Assembly (NCBI RefSeq): GCF_002078875.1
Contig: NC_034421.1
Span: 6,753,935-6,817,934 of the forward strand
DNA from: Numida meleagris
Taxonomy: Eukaryota; Chordata; Aves; Galliformes; Numididae
Direction: 5' to 3'
DNA: 64,000 bases
The position numbers and the translations under genes are program-made. Each line of letters begins with the position of its first letter. Within the stretch, counting starts at the first letter, position 1. This document shows, piece by piece, positions 11,069 through 23,945 of this stretch. The notes under the pieces were generated by a model, which saw only the letters and a program-made list of their open reading frames with translations, did no database searches and was not told the origin of the DNA.

Positions 11069-13611
11069 CCTCCACTTCAGATGAGGACCTTGCTCCTGCA
11101 GCTCTGCCTTCTGCTGATGCACAGACTGGGCATGATCTTGAGCTCCAAACGTGCTCGGGAAACCTAAGCACACACCTGCAAAATGTAAATGCGTGTTCCT
11201 TGCGGCCAAAGGAGTCCCCAGCCAGGTGCTCCTCAGCTCAGACCTGGAAGGAGGGTGAAACCTTAGAGCTGCAGCCAGGGGAGAGGAGGAGGGGAGGGGT
11301 AAGAGCCAGGGGTGCAGAGCGATACTGTCAGTGGTAGGGAAGCGCTCTTCCTGCTTACCTTGTGAGCCAGCTGGAGGCACGCAGGTGGAGTATAATTGAG
11401 GGCTTTGTGCAGGGCCTCCCTACTGGCAGTCCCCAATAGCGGGGCTGGGTGAGTCTCATTAAGAGATGAAATGAATAGAGAAAAGTGGCAGCCTGCCCTT
11501 GTCATCAGTGATTTCTACATTTCAGCATGAACTTTGTGCTGCCAGATCTCCATGGGCTGAAGCCAACTGTTTATCCTGCAGGCTGGTGCACTGCAAGCCT
11601 TGGCTGCACAGACGCATTTGTGTTCCACATACGGTTCTTCACTTGTCCAGATCCCAGGGAACAGATCTGAGCTGCAAAGTCACCATCACATGAGCTGCAC
11701 TCACAAAAACACACTTCTGCGATGGGAAATACCCCACAGGGAAAAGAACTCCCAGCTCTGATCATTGTTTTCCTGGGCAATCCAGAAACTCCTGTGAGAG
11801 GATGGTAGTCTTCTGAGTTGCCAGCCAGGAATAACCAAGCCCATGGAGGGAAGGGAAATCCCAGAAGAATTCCTCCGCGTGGCATTGAATAGGATGACGC
11901 AGCTTTTGGACACTCTCCTCAAAAGCACGGCCCAGCACAGACCAGACTCAGCCAAGAGGACTTATCCCTGAGCTTCTCACCACTGCAGCAATAGCAATCC
12001 ACTCTCCCCACTCGCAATCTTTCCGTGCTTCCTTCCGTGAGTCAAACCCTATTTGAGAAGAGCAGCACAATCCCCTAGCACGCTGCTTCTGGTGAGGTGC
12101 AATCCAACACTAGGTCAGCACGCCCCAGCCAGCCATCCCAGTCACTCAGCATCCCGTGCTGCTGGTGCTCTGATGCAAAGAGGAATGGTGCAGAAAGTCT
12201 GCCCACCAGTTCTGCTTCTGCAAGCAGAGATGTTACAGAAAACACACAGCAGTCCTCCCACTGCAGCCTGAGCAGCTTCTGCTGCAGCAAAGCTTAGCAC
12301 CAGAGATTGCAACACAGAAACAGCACGTTCCCCATACTGAGACTTTCCGTGTCCGCAGAGCAGGCACTTTCTTACCACGGAGTAAGAAGTTTCTACCATG
12401 CCTAATCTAAGACACAGGAATGAAGCAGTATGTATAAAACATAGTGAAAACCTCAGTGCGAAGGCTATCACTCAGCTCTGTGCTGTGTGAACGCGATGCC
12501 ACTATTCAAGCCAATGCTAAGAGCCCCACACAGCTCCAGGCACCCAAACAGAAGAAACACACCGCAGGGTTGGCTTTATTTGCCAATACTCCACATAAGG
12601 AGCAGAGATGGTCAGCACAAATGTATCCTCAACTCCCAGAATTTCCACCAGAGCACACAGAAGGGAGCACAAAATAAGACAACGCAAGGAGAAAGCAGGT
12701 TTGCAAGTTTAATGTGAACTCTAGTAGAGGGTTAAAAACCGTTGGGAAGTTGATACAGAGAGTTCTGAAGCACGACTGACACCTTCACCGAGACATTGCA
12801 GCGTAAGTGAATCGAGGTACGGGTTGTACAGTGAACAGTGCTCAACAGGGACAGCGTGCTGCTCCAAAAGGCTGAACGCCTCACCTGGCGTGTACGAGTT
12901 TACTTGACATATTCTGAAATTAGAAGCACCAAATGCAGGAAGTGAACTGAAGAACACATCGTAGAGTCGGATCCTACCTGCAGTAAACCCACAATGTCCG
13001 TTTCTGTGTAACCCAGGAAACATGAAAGTTTTCCTGACTTTTGTAAGCCTTCTAGCTGGAGACAAGAACAGGGAAGAGATTATTTGTACTCCTTGCACAA
13101 ACTCTGAATTATGGAAGTCTTTTACAAGATCCAGCTAATGCTCTTGTAACACTAGAAGACAATATGGGCTACACAGTCATTGCTCTACCAACAAGGCGGC
13201 AATCTACTCATTTCTAGTGTCTGAGTGGAAGGAAATGGCATTGACACAGCTAGAGCTATTCAACTGAACAATGGGAAATGAAGGAAGGTCAGTGCTTAAA
13301 CTTAACTACCAGTTGAATCTATACATAAAATAGTTATTTGCATATATAATTTTTTACTTGATTCTGTAATACAAAAGCTTGGAGCTGTAGCCTTCAAGTT
13401 AGCCTGCGTAAAAATCTATCCCATAGCCTGAGCTACGCACCATGAAAAACCTACCTAGGGATCAAAATAAAATCATCACCTGAGCAAGCAAACACTCTTC
13501 AGCCAAGCAGCTTGTGTCAGGCCCCCACACCAGCCACACAAGGAAGATATTAAGTTCAGATATTTACAGGAAGCACGTGCTGTTGTCATATATAGCCGGA
13601 TCTCTTCCAGG
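11069..13611. other. Interval between BRICD5 and PGP, mostly without recognised features
   Basis: No coding sequence can be supported. Part of it may be 5' UTR or promoter of BRICD5 and extended 3' UTR of PGP. AATAAA on the minus strand occurs at 12580-12575, and an AT-rich segment with ATTAAA-type signals lies near 10530 within BRICD5 intron 1. Either could end a long PGP transcript. There is no CpG island for BRICD5, which suggests a tissue-restricted promoter. Confidence 0.4.
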
Positions 13612-13617
13612 TTTATT
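13612..13617 (-). terminator. PGP: Candidate poly(A) signal of PGP
   Basis: TTTATT on the plus strand gives AATAAA on the minus strand about 1.06 kb after the PGP stop codon. It is the nearest canonical signal, so a 3' UTR of roughly 1.1 kb is likely. A second AATAAA at 12580-12575 could give a longer form. Confidence 0.45.
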
Positions 13618-14435
13618 TCAGTGGAGAGCTGTAATGGGGGTACTACAGATACAGACTGAGCCCTAACTCACACCCTACAGCTAAAACCAAGGCAAGCAGC
13701 TGCTTCGATACTGCGGGAAGTATGGGAGCAAACCTGGTGTCTGATCAATCCAGTTACTTCTGGGGACAGCAGGAGTGAAGGACTGTCCTATGCGGTTATA
13801 TACTTTCTGCATTACTAACTGCATAAGCTGATGAGAATTAAAACTTTTGTGATCGGTGAAGTACATTCCTCTTATCTTCCCTTCTGGGAAAGAAGATATA
13901 TTATCATATACTATACTTAAATTTATATTTTAAATATATTCTGACATAGAGTTAGGATTAGGGTAGATCTTGTATGTACATGTACTTTACACATACACCC
14001 AGCACCCGGACAACTACAGTATACAGAAGACACCACTTGTATTTTGCATGTGGAATCACTCTTATCTGCATTACAAGTGCAATTTGTAACGGCCACATAA
14101 AGGAGACCGCTTTCAGTTCCTAAGTCACACTTACAGTGGGCTGTACTGCAAAACAAGACCCAATCTGGGAAAAAAAATAAATCACTCCAAAGGCCAAATG
14201 CTAATTCTGTCAGCCACTGCAAGCATTTCCAAGCACAGCTGCTAAGTTACTAGACACTCCAAAAGTCATTTCCCTGAATAAATCAGACTGAGCCCCACCC
14301 TGTCCAGGAGGACACGCTGCAAGTTGCTGGGTTCTCTTCCTCAGCTCTATTGGCTCTGCTTTCCTCAACTCAGTCTAGAGGACAACATGACGCTGAGTAT
14401 CACAAACGTTTGGCTATATGTGTTGCTTATCATTT

Positions 14436-14451
14436 AAAAAAAAAAAAAAAA
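14436..14451. repeat. A-rich homopolymer tract
   Basis: A run of about 16 A in the region expected to be the PGP 3' UTR (a T run in the transcript). No retroposon body is recognisable next to it. Confidence 0.6.
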
Positions 14452-14677
14452 GCTCAAAACTCACAAGACTTGGGTGACACCATAATGCCCTCTTTGTTTC
14501 AAAGTGCATTTTAAAAGATCGAGATGTAAACAAAATCATACCAAGAGGACAGAAGGGTTAAAAACCTAAGGACTGCTAACTTCAGGTGGAATCATAGTGA
14601 GTACGTTACTGCCACGAGATGATTAACTGGGGCCCTCCTCGGGGCACAGCTTCCAGGGCTGCCAGCGTTCTGCTCTA

Positions 14678-16020
14678 TTAATCCTCCAGAGCCGGAAGAA
14701 GGTCGGCTATGCTATCGACATAGTAATCAGGCACCAGGCTCTGCCGGGCAGGGCAGTCACTCTCCTGGTGCCCTCTCACTTCCTCCAGCGTGCTGACCCC
14801 GGTGAGCGTCAGCAGGGTGGTGAGGCCGCAGGTGTTGCCCATGAGGATGTCCGTGTCCAGCCGATCCCCCACCATGATGGTGCGCGCGGGGTCAATGTCA
14901 AACTCGCTGGCCACGCAGTCAAATATATAGCGGTTGGGCTTCCCGACGATGAAAGCCTCGCGCTCCGCTGCTGTCTCCACGGCTTTTACCAGGCAGCCAG
15001 TCCCTGGGGGGAGAAATAGCGATTAAGGACTGCACAGGACACCCGGCGTCCGCAGGAGGCACCACAAAATCACACGTATCGGTACTTCGGAAACACAGCT
15101 TTGCATAAAGAGGGCTTCAGGACTCGGTGCCCAGCCAGGCGGTGCGTAAAGCCTGCTAGGAGGGGGGCACAACCTGCACCGAGATCAAGCAAGAACAGCC
15201 ACGCCCGTAGGAAAATAAATCACAGAACACCCCGAGTTGGAAGGGACCCCTAAGGATCATCGAGCCCAACTCCTGGCCCTGCACAGAACCACCCAGCAAT
15301 CAGAACCAACGAAGCACAGCGAGGAGCCGCCGCCCCGGCGAAGCCGCGGACAGGAGCGGCTCTCTCCGTCCGGGCGCTGCCACCCCCCCGACCCCCGCGC
15401 CCGGTACCGGGGATGGCGGAGCCGCCCTCCAGCGGCAGGCGGTGGTCGCGGTTGGTGCCGACGAGGAGGCAGTCGGGGCCGCGCAGGAGGTAGCGCAGCG
15501 CCTGGCACAGCTTGGCGTAGCTGAAGTGCTCGTCGAAGCCCACCAGCACGGCCCGCACCGCCGGCTCCAGCGGCGCCTGGGCCCAGTCGGCGGGCGCGGG
15601 GCCGGGCAGGGCGGCGGGGCCGGGCCCGAGGTACGGGATCCCGGCGGCCTCCAGCTCGGCGGCGAGCGCGGGGCCGCCCAGCACGTAGGCGGCGGCGCCG
15701 GGCGGCAGGGCCTGGCGGAGGTAGCGGGCGGCGCAGAAGGCCGAGCCGAAGACGTGCCGGGGCTCGGCGGGCGGGAAGCCGAGGCGCCGCAGCTTCTCGG
15801 TGTAAGCGACCCGCGTGCGGCTGCTGTTGTTGGTCACGTAGCACAGCCGCTTGCCCGCCGCCGCCAAGCGGCCCAGGGCCGCCGGCGCGCCGCTCAGCGC
15901 CGCCTCGCCCCGCCACAGCACGCCGTCGCAGTCGAACAGCAGCGTGTCGACGTTGGCCAGCACGGCGCGGGCCGTCTCGCCCTCCAGCCGCCGGCACCGC
16001 CGCCCGCCCGTCGCCGCCAT
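14678..16020 (-). CDS. PGP: Phosphoglycolate / glycerol-3-phosphate phosphatase
   Basis: Two coding exons, 16020-15408 and 15003-14678, join as I-P-G-T-G and give 312 residues (human 321). The enzyme is a cytosolic HAD-superfamily phosphatase that removes phosphate from 2-phosphoglycolate and other metabolic by-products and from glycerol-3-phosphate. HAD motifs are intact. Motif I is FDCDGV with the nucleophile at D30 and acid/base D32. Motif II is TNNSS at residues 63-67. Motif IV is GDRLDTD at 250-256, and the cap region carries GFDEHFSY. The C-terminus [13 protein letters not shown] matches the family. The start is the ATG directly before AATGGR; upstream sequence in this frame is open but is promoter. 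Exon 1 is extremely GC-rich. The single intron contains a CR1 fragment. The gene is divergent from E4F1. Confidence 0.97.
15219..15306 (-). repeat. CR1 retroposon 3'-end fragment
   Basis: The stretch contains CACAGAAC, then GTTGGAAGGGACCCCT, AGGATCATCGAG and CCAACTCCTGGCCCTGCAC. These are hallmarks of the reverse complement of a chicken CR1 3' end. It is about 90 bases, heavily truncated, and lies in the PGP intron about 100 bases from exon 1. Confidence 0.75.
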
Positions 16021-16068
16021 GGCCTCCTCGCCGCGCTTAGGAGCGAAGCCCGCCCCCCGGCCGCTCCC

Positions 16069-16169
16069 ATTGGCCGCGCCCCGCCCGGCCCTCGCGCCCA
16101 TTGGTTGGGATCTGCCGCCCCGTCCTTCCCTCGCCCTGCCGCGCGGCCGGCTCGCTCCGCTCTCATTGG
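16069..16169 (-). promoter_or_regulatory. PGP: Cluster of three CCAAT boxes (NF-Y type)
   Basis: CCAAT on the minus strand occurs at 16073-16069, 16104-16100 and 16169-16165, spaced about 31 and 65 bases apart. They lie within about 150 bases upstream of the PGP start codon. Repeated CCAAT boxes at such spacing are typical of NF-Y promoters. Confidence 0.55.
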
Positions 16170-16473
16170 CCACCCTCCCCACGGCCCCGCCCCCCGCGCG
16201 CTGCGGTTGGCCAGCGATGGGTGGTCGCGCGAGCCCGTTGGGCGGCCCCGCCGCGAGGCCCGCCCGCCCTGCCGCCTCGCGCAGTAACTCGTTAGGCTCG
16301 GGTTCATGGGGGCGCGGGGTCAAAGGTCAGCAAGGGGGCGCGGGGGCACCATCCGGAGGCCGTCGGACCGAGAGCGCGCCCGGAACCCCCGCTCGGGGCC
16401 GCGATCTCCGCCGAGCCCCTTCGGCCGCCGTCCCGCGGCACGCGGCCCGTTGTTATGACGACACGGCCGTAAA

Positions 16474-16486
16474 GCCGCCATCTTGG
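16474..16486 (+). promoter_or_regulatory. E4F1: YY1-like site at the E4F1 start
   Basis: GCCGCCATCTTGG contains the YY1 core (CCAT within GCCGCCATCTTG). It is centred about 25 bases before the E4F1 ATG, the usual location just downstream of transcription start in TATA-less promoters. Confidence 0.55.
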
Positions 16487-16505
16487 CGGTGCGGCGCGTT
16501 GCGAC

Positions 16506-19500
16506 ATGGAGGCCGCGGTGGCAACGAGCGCGGGGCCGGCGGCGCTTACGGCAGCCGCGGCCGAGGAGCGGGAGGGGGCGGCGGCCGCGGGCTCCGGGCC
16601 CGGCGCCGGGTCCGGCGCCTTCCTCGGCCTCTCGGCGCCCTTCAGCGAGGAAGGTACCGGCGGGGCCCGGGCGGAGCGGGGCCGGGGGGCGGCGGGGGCC
16701 CGGCCGCGATGGGCTCGGGAGGAGCGCCCGCAGCTCCGGTTTGGGTGCGATCCCCGCAATTTCCGAACCTGCCGACCGAATTTACGTTGCAGACGAGGAT
16801 GACGTGCACAAGTGCGGGCGCTGCCAGGCGGAGTTCACCTCCCTGGAGGAGTTCGTGCAGCACAAGATCCAGAAGCGCTGCCAGCGCGGCCCGGAGCCGC
16901 CCCTCGGCCCCGAGGGACCAAAGGTGACAGCGGGATCCCGAGCCGGGCCCGGGGCGGGGAGGTGCCCGTTCCGAGGAGCCGGGGCAGCGCCGTGACTTCG
17001 GAGGGCTCAGACCTTCCTGCTGACGCGTTCTCCCTCCCACAGGTCGTTCCCGCGGTGGAGGAGTCCATAACTGTTGCTCATATCGTTGTCGAAGCATCCT
17101 CGATAGCAGAGGAGATCGGCAATGCGTCAGCTATCGTAGGTGAGCGTCGCGGTGCTTTTGTATCCCTCTGTGTTAGGGATTGGTTGGCTTGTCCAGAATC
17201 CTTCTCTGTGTGATCTGTGCTGTGGCGGTAATTGACATTTCTGTGTTACACGCTCGGGGCTGAGCACTATCCTCAAGGTGCAAAAGGCATCCTTAGATTT
17301 CAACTTTCATTCCAAAATGCCTATTCTCATATCAATTACAAAGACAGGTGTTCCAGGGTTAAAGTACTTCTTTTTTCCTTCCTACCACTTGAAATTCTGG
17401 AGCAATACATTGATCTAGGTAGGCATGTGAAACTGTCTTCGGTAAAGAACTTAACTGTCTTTGTGTCCTCTTCCCAGGTAGTGGGCACATAAAAGAAGTC
17501 ATTGTGGCAGGAGACCACGTTTTTGAAAACCCAAATGGTCACGTTGATGGCGAAGTCACGGAAGAGCAAGGCAACCCCGATGATCAGGAGCAGGATATTG
17601 CCACAGAGCTGATAAAGGTTAAACTTCTGGTCAACAAAGAAGGGCGGTACGTGTGTGAGTTATGCCAGAAGACATTTAAAACAGTAAGTATAACTTCTAC
17701 ATAATTTGGGTTAGCACTGTATTGAGGCTAGCTGTTATACTAAAACAAGACTTGATAACACTATGCTTTTCTACGGCTTGCTATACTTTGAAATTAAAAC
17801 TTCACCTTTGTAAAAAAAACATTTTTGCTCTTTATCATTGAAATGTAAATTATTTAACTGCTTGAAGCTTCTTTCAAAATGTGATTCCTACCCCAGGCAA
17901 GCATCCTCAAAGCTCACATGATCACTCACAGCAGCAGAAAAGACTATGAATGTAAACTCTGTGGAACTTCCTTTAGGACAAAGGGGTCTCTGATTCGACA
18001 CCATCGGCGTCATACTGGTAAGAGTACTCCAAATTGTTCCTTGTTTCTGGGGTGTACTGTGTGTTGTTATCCAGCATACTTCAGAGCGGAATTTATTGCT
18101 GCTTTCCATCTTCTGCTGAGCTGAGTTGAAACTGTTGAGTTCCCTGCTGTCTGGGGTGCTGGGAGGCACTGCAGGGTTGTGGGATAAGCGTAATCTGCTT
18201 GCTGTAAGTAGTTGAAAGCGCTCTTCTGTAAGCCTGTCACACAGAACTTAAACTGGCAGCAGTTGGTTTAATACTGTTATTTTGATTCTTGTCATTCCCA
18301 GATGAAAGACCGTACAAATGTAAGAAATGTGGGAAAAGCTTCCGGGAATCAGGAGCTTTGACTCGGCATCTGAAATCTCTGACACCATGCACTGAAAAAA
18401 TTCGCTTCAACATGAACAAGGAAATAGTAGTCAGTAAAGATGATGTGCCCGCAGGTCAGTGATGCTGTGAATAACTGCCTTGTGTCTGATAAAACCAAGC
18501 GTGCTCTTGGCACTTGAACTATACATTCTTTCTCATTTAAGAAAGATTTTACATTGATATTCAGTTTATCTCTTACACTGGAAAAAGTCCTTCTTTATGT
18601 AGATCAAAACTATTAGCCCAAGGTGCACATAGCCTGGCATCGACTATAAAGAAGATTTGAGAATCTGTTACAAGGATGGTTTTAACAGGCACTTCATATT
18701 CTAAGACACATTTATTGTAGGGCACAGTAAATCGATGAGGGGTGGGCAGCACACCAGGTGATTCATTCTACTACTTTTCTTGAAGGATCTTGTAGTTCCA
18801 ACCCAGAAGCTGTTCCATCAGTAGCAAGTGAATCCATCGAGACCTCACCTGTGATTCATCTAGTGACAGATGCAAAAGGGAATGTTCTTCATGAAGTCCA
18901 TGTCCAAATGCAGGAGCTTCCTGTTGTAGATGCAAAATCTCTGGATGAGGATGTGAGTGCTATTTCTCTTGAATACCTGTCATATATTTTATGCAAGTAG
19001 TAGTTTGAAGGGTTTTACCTTGCGAAATTTTCTTAGGTGCTAAGGATAAATCTGTGCAGTGAAAAATAAATGGATAATTAGCTCCTTTTTCATCTGAAAG
19101 CAAAGGCAGCAAACTCTGCTCTGACCTTGTCTGGCCATCCTTTGGTAATAAGGCTTTGCAACAAGTGTAGAGCATACATTAATATGCATAGGGTCCACTA
19201 CTGGATGATGCAAAATGTGAGAGGCTGTTTATGTTGAACATGCACTGCTGCAAGACTCTGACAGGAGCAAGAGCTTATTCCTTGAACTATATGTTGTCAG
19301 AGTACAGACTGGTCTCATCTTCCCAGTCCAAGATTGTTCTCTTTTTGGTTTTTCAACCCATCACTGCAGCATCACTCACCTTGGTAACAGTTATGGTCTT
19401 AGTAATATTGCTATTTAAAAAAAAAAACACGTGCATTTGTTGTACTAAGTTTTGGATTATTTATTCCTCTAGCAGTCACATCCTAAGGAGCTGCCATGTG

Positions 19501-22500
19501 AAGGGGAAACAAACAGTGAGAATCTGCTCAGGCAGGCCATGAGGAATTCTGGCATCGTGATAGAGAGAGTTGCTGTGGAAGAAATGCAGAAGGCAGATGA
19601 GCCTGCTGTAGCTGCTACAGAAGAAATAAAAAATGAAGCGGTGGAAGCAGAAGAGGAGCCATGTGGGGAACAGCATGCTGAAGTACAACAATCAGAGCCT
19701 GTATGTTGGCACTTTGTAGACTAATTTCTTAATCTTCTGTGCCTGCACTTGGTTGTGAACAGTAACGTAATCCTGATCACCTTGCATGTTGTCTTCCATG
19801 CACCTCTCCCTGTCCCTTTGTGCCAATTTTTACTGCATGTTTTCTATGCATGTTAGTGCACACTCTCTCCTGTAAACAATATCAGTCTTTTTTTTTTGGG
19901 GGGGGGGGGTCAAAGCTGGAATATTTAATTGGAAATTTAGTTAGCAAAACTTTGTACAGAGCGGTACAAAAAACATATATACTGTACCATTTTCTTTCCA
20001 ATAGACAGATGCAGAAAGAACAAATGGGTACAAAAGTTACATTTGCCCTCACTGTAATGAAGCTTTTAGTGAAGCTGCTTCCCTTGAAACGCATATCAAA
20101 GGACATTTAGGTAAGGCTGTAATGCATACACTGTTGTCTAAAATGCACCATGTCTTACCGTGATCTTGAACACAGTGTAGTTTTCATTATTTCACATTTT
20201 TTGCCTTTATGCAAACTTAAGCCATGCAAATTCTGTTGATGCTTAGCACAAAACATGAAAAGATCAGAGCAATTGTTTTTTGAAATTCTTTTACACTTTG
20301 TTCTAGAGCTTAACAAAAAGGCTCCATGTTTCAGGACCTGCCTGGCATCTGCAGAAGCAGAGTTTTGTGAAGGGGGCAATTTAAAGCAGCTGAATGGGTT
20401 GACAGACTTACTTGAAAGATGCCAAAGGCCATAAGAGTGGTGTTTGGGTGGAATTCACTTATGAACGAGACAAAGCCCATACTCTGCAGTGAAAATATCA
20501 CCTCCCTTCTTTTCTGGATTAAATTTTTTGTAAGACTTTTGTTATGGCAGTACTAGGTACTTCTCTGGAAAAGGCTAAAGTGCAGTTAGCAGCACAATTG
20601 CTTTTTTTATCTGCCTTTGGCTTGTGTTCAGAGAAGGTGGTCTGTGAGCTCTTTCAGCCATCAGTTAGCAGTGATCTTTACAGATGGGAGCACTATGAAG
20701 TGGTTTGAGACTCACCTAAGTGAGTAACAGCACCATTTCATTAGCCTGATAACGATAACCTGAGCTACTGCTGGTAAAAGCGCCGTGTTTTCCTGCTACA
20801 TAGTGACGGAGAATCAGTTCCTCTGGTGCTGTAGTGATGCCATTTGGGTGCAGTAACAACTGCAGAATTTTCCTGCTTTGCTACAGCTGGTTGTCCTGCA
20901 TCGGCCATGCTTTCTCTCTCTAGATTACAAGCCTTTTAAGTGCGAGGAATGTGGCAAAGAGTTCACAAAGGGCTACCTGTTAAAAAAGCATCAGGAGGTG
21001 CACGTCAATGAACGGCGTTTCCGCTGTGGAGAGTGTGGCAAGCTGTACAAGACTATTGCACACGTGAAGGGGCATCGAAGGGTGCATTCTGATGAGCGAC
21101 CGTATTCCTGTCCCAAGTGTGGCAAGCGGTACAAAACCAAGGTGTGTCTGCCTTGTGTCAGGTTTGCCCTAAGAATTTCCTTTCCAGAGCTTGGGGTTGG
21201 GAGAAGCTAGGAGGCTTCACTACAGAACAAACAAATGCCAGCTCCCCTCCTCTTACAAGAGCAGAAGATGCTTTTGTATTAGTAGGGGCAAGGGGGACAG
21301 TCTTAAAATCTTCACAGCTCTGAGGAAGCTGTTCCTTCACATATGAAAAGTAGTAATACAAACATCTCTGTCACGTCTTAGGCGAGAAGTCCTCAAACAT
21401 GCTGACTTTTACATTGGAAGCTAAAATACTGCTTGCTTGATTTAGTCATTCCTTTCAGCTGCTCTCGTTCCTTCTCTCTCTGCAGAACGCTCAGCAAGTT
21501 CACTTCCGAACGCATTTAGAGGATAAGCCATACGTGTGTCAGTACTGCAGCCGGGGCTTTCGGGAAAAGGGCTCGCTGGTCCGCCACATCCGCCATCACA
21601 CAGGGGAAAAGCCTTTCAAGTGTTACAAGTGCGGGCGAGGCTTCGCAGAGCACGGCACTCTCAACAGGCACTTAAAGACCAAAGGTGAGATGGCAAAGTT
21701 TGTCTGTGTTGCGTTACGGGCAGATGCGTGCTTTCTTCCAGGATCTGGTTTGGACGAGCTGCTTTGTGGTGGAATGATCGTGATTTTTCAGGCTGTGAAA
21801 TACTCAAGAGTGGTTCTAATGATCTTCATCTAAGGCCATTCGTTTATCTGCATCTCTGTTGCATCAAAAGAGGGGATGCAGACTTCTTGGTTTTTGGTTG
21901 GTGGTTTTTTTCAACCGACGTTAATCAGTAATGTAGCATAGACCTCTTCTAGATGGTTATTTGGCTTGGTAGGATTAAAGCCTGCTGATTGCTGGCCGTT
22001 TGTCAGCGGTATCCTGTTAAAGTTGTCTCATTAGTGTTGCATAGCATTTGCCAGGTACTTCCATATTTGTGTTGGCTACGTAAATTGTCTTTTTATGGCA
22101 TTTTTGGAATTCCATTCAGGTGGCTGCCTTCTGGCTTTGAAAGAGGTGGAGGAAGTGATGGTGTCTGAGGAAAGCCAGTCAGCTGACAATTTAGCTGCAA
22201 CAGTCATCTCTGAAGATCCTCATACTGTTTTGGTAGAGTTTTCTTCAGTGGTGGCAGACACTCAGGAATACATCATTGAGGTAAGAAGTGGGCAAGCAGC
22301 CTTGTTGTCCTGCACATAACAGAGGCAGGAAAATGAGGATGTGGGGAAGGCTGGCAGTAGTTAATCAGAAGGCTCAGACTAAGAACTTCTGACTATTCAA
22401 GATTCTCTGACCTCTCACACTTGCTTCAGCTTTCCCTCAACTTCAGTTTAGTCTTCTCCCATTTCTAGTTAGCTTATTTTGTCCAAAATAAACATTTTTT

Positions 22501-23945
22501 AACTCTGTGGCTGTCAAAAGCAACAATTGATGCATTTCGCTTTCTCCCTCTTTGTGACAAGGAGCCAGCTCTCATCTGTGCAGAATAACACAGTCCATTC
22601 ATTGAGTCTGTTTAGTGCTGCCATAGTAAACATTGTGACTGCTACTAATAGGAGAAAAATCTGCCAGCTGGCAGAATCCTGCTGAGAGAGGATGTCCTCT
22701 TTCAGTTATTTCTGAGCGCTCTGCGTTACTGTGAAGTAGCCACTGATAATGGGATTTGGAGAAAAATGTAAGAAAGTGCCTTTAGAGTAGTTACTGCATC
22801 ATGGGGGGAAACAGGATGACTTTATAAAATATCTTAATATCTTTTATCTTGGAAATACAATTTTTTTTTTTAAAATTTTGTCTTTCAAGACTGCTACTGA
22901 AGATATGGAGACCAGTGAAGCTACTGAAATAATGGAGGGAACAAGACATGAGGTAAAGCAGCCACTTACTTAAACTGCTCTTTCTGTGACTCCCCTGTAG
23001 GTGTACTGAACTACTTTTACTGTCTGAAAGTCATGCTAAATAAGTAGTTCTGCAGACTTGTCTGTATAAAACAATAATAGTGGCCATGCTGAGTTTGGCC
23101 AAAGCTCAGTCTAACCCCAGATCCTGTCAGTGAGGGAGGCTAGTAACCTGTAGGTCTTAGTACACAAGAACGTAGCTGCTGGTTAAGTAGAATTGTACTA
23201 TGCCACTTCAGCCTTTGAGAAATTATCCTCTTAATGAATTCCTGAAGGCTAGAAATAGTGGTTGTTGCAAAATCAAGAGGCTCCTCAGTTGTAGCCAGCC
23301 TGTCTTGAACAACTAGGTATGCATTGTTAAGCTTTTGCCACAAACACTACTTTGACTTAATGCAGGAAGTACCTTGCTGGCAAAACATCTTCAGTAACAC
23401 GAGACACATGTTCTAAGACTCTGCTTTTCTTGTGTTCATGAGAGCTTCAGTGAACAGCTGGAGGAAACAGGAACTAAATGCTGCTTGCTGTACTGCACTG
23501 CTGATCGTCAAGCATGGTTTTCAGCTGCGATGATGACTGTACTTCTAACAATGCAACACGTCAAGAAAATAACTTTGCCTTTTCTCTCATAATGCAGGTT
23601 GACAGTCACATCATGAAGGTTGTGCAACAGATAGTAAATCAAGCAAACTCTGGTCACCAGATCATCGTTCAGAATGTCACTGTGGCAGAAAACTCTGAAG
23701 TAACAACAGATGCTGCAGACACCATCACCATTGCAACCCCTGAAAGCCTCACAGAGCAGGTTGCTATGACGCTGGCTTCTGCCATTGGAGAAGGAGCAGT
23801 GCTGACAACAGAAGGCAGCATCGAGACAGAAGAAGCAACAGTGACGATGGTGGCATCAGAGGACATTGAAATAATGGAACATACAGGAGAGTTTGTTATT
23901 GCCTCCCAGGAAGGGGAGGTGGAGGTCCAGACTGTGATTGTGTAA
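16506..23945 (+). CDS. E4F1: E4F1, zinc-finger transcription factor and p53 E3 ligase
   Basis: Fourteen coding exons: 16506-16653, 16793-16923, 17043-17139, 17478-17683, 17897-18017, 18302-18454, 18786-18952, 19476-19700, 20005-20110, 20924-21141, 21486-21684, 22120-22280, 22890-22952, 23598-23945. They close in frame to 780 residues (human 784). E4F1 is a nuclear C2H2 protein that binds E4/ATF-like promoters, ubiquitylates p53 and controls mitochondrial and cell-cycle genes. An atypical finger lies at C57-C79. Three fingers follow at 185-264, with R-H-H-R-R-H linkers between. A C-terminal cluster at 430-590 holds six fingers, with TGEKPF-type linkers. The acidic C-terminus ends VEVQTVIV. The middle exons (341-416) are the least conserved part. 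The start is the ATG of MEAAVATSAG. Exon 8 has a tandem acceptor. Confidence 0.97.
19888..19909. repeat. T10G12 homopolymer junction
   Basis: Ten T are followed by twelve G in E4F1 intron 8, about 95 bases before exon 9. It is low-complexity, probably length-variable and error-prone to sequence. Confidence 0.8.

Larger units (their letters stand above)
16021..16505. promoter_or_regulatory. Bidirectional CpG-island promoter of PGP and E4F1
   Basis: The two start codons lie head to head, 485 bases apart, in continuous CpG-rich DNA without a TATA box. Inverted CCAAT boxes (ATTGG on the plus strand) lie at 16069-16073, 16100-16104 and 16165-16169 and point toward PGP. A YY1-like site lies near the E4F1 start. 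The same head-to-head arrangement exists in human, so a shared promoter is likely. Confidence 0.75.

Noticed and set aside
15442..16287. 281-codon open frame on the plus strand
   Set aside because: Antisense shadow of PGP exon 1; extreme GC content removes stops in all frames.
23077..23165. Possible ancient retroposon fragment in E4F1 intron 13
   Set aside because: The phrase GGCCAAAGCTCAGTCTAACC faintly resembles old CR1-like tails, but it is too short and diverged to support without a repeat search.
23521..23597. Box C-like ATGATGA suggesting an intronic C/D snoRNA
   Set aside because: No CTGA box D at suitable distance and no terminal stem before the exon 14 acceptor.
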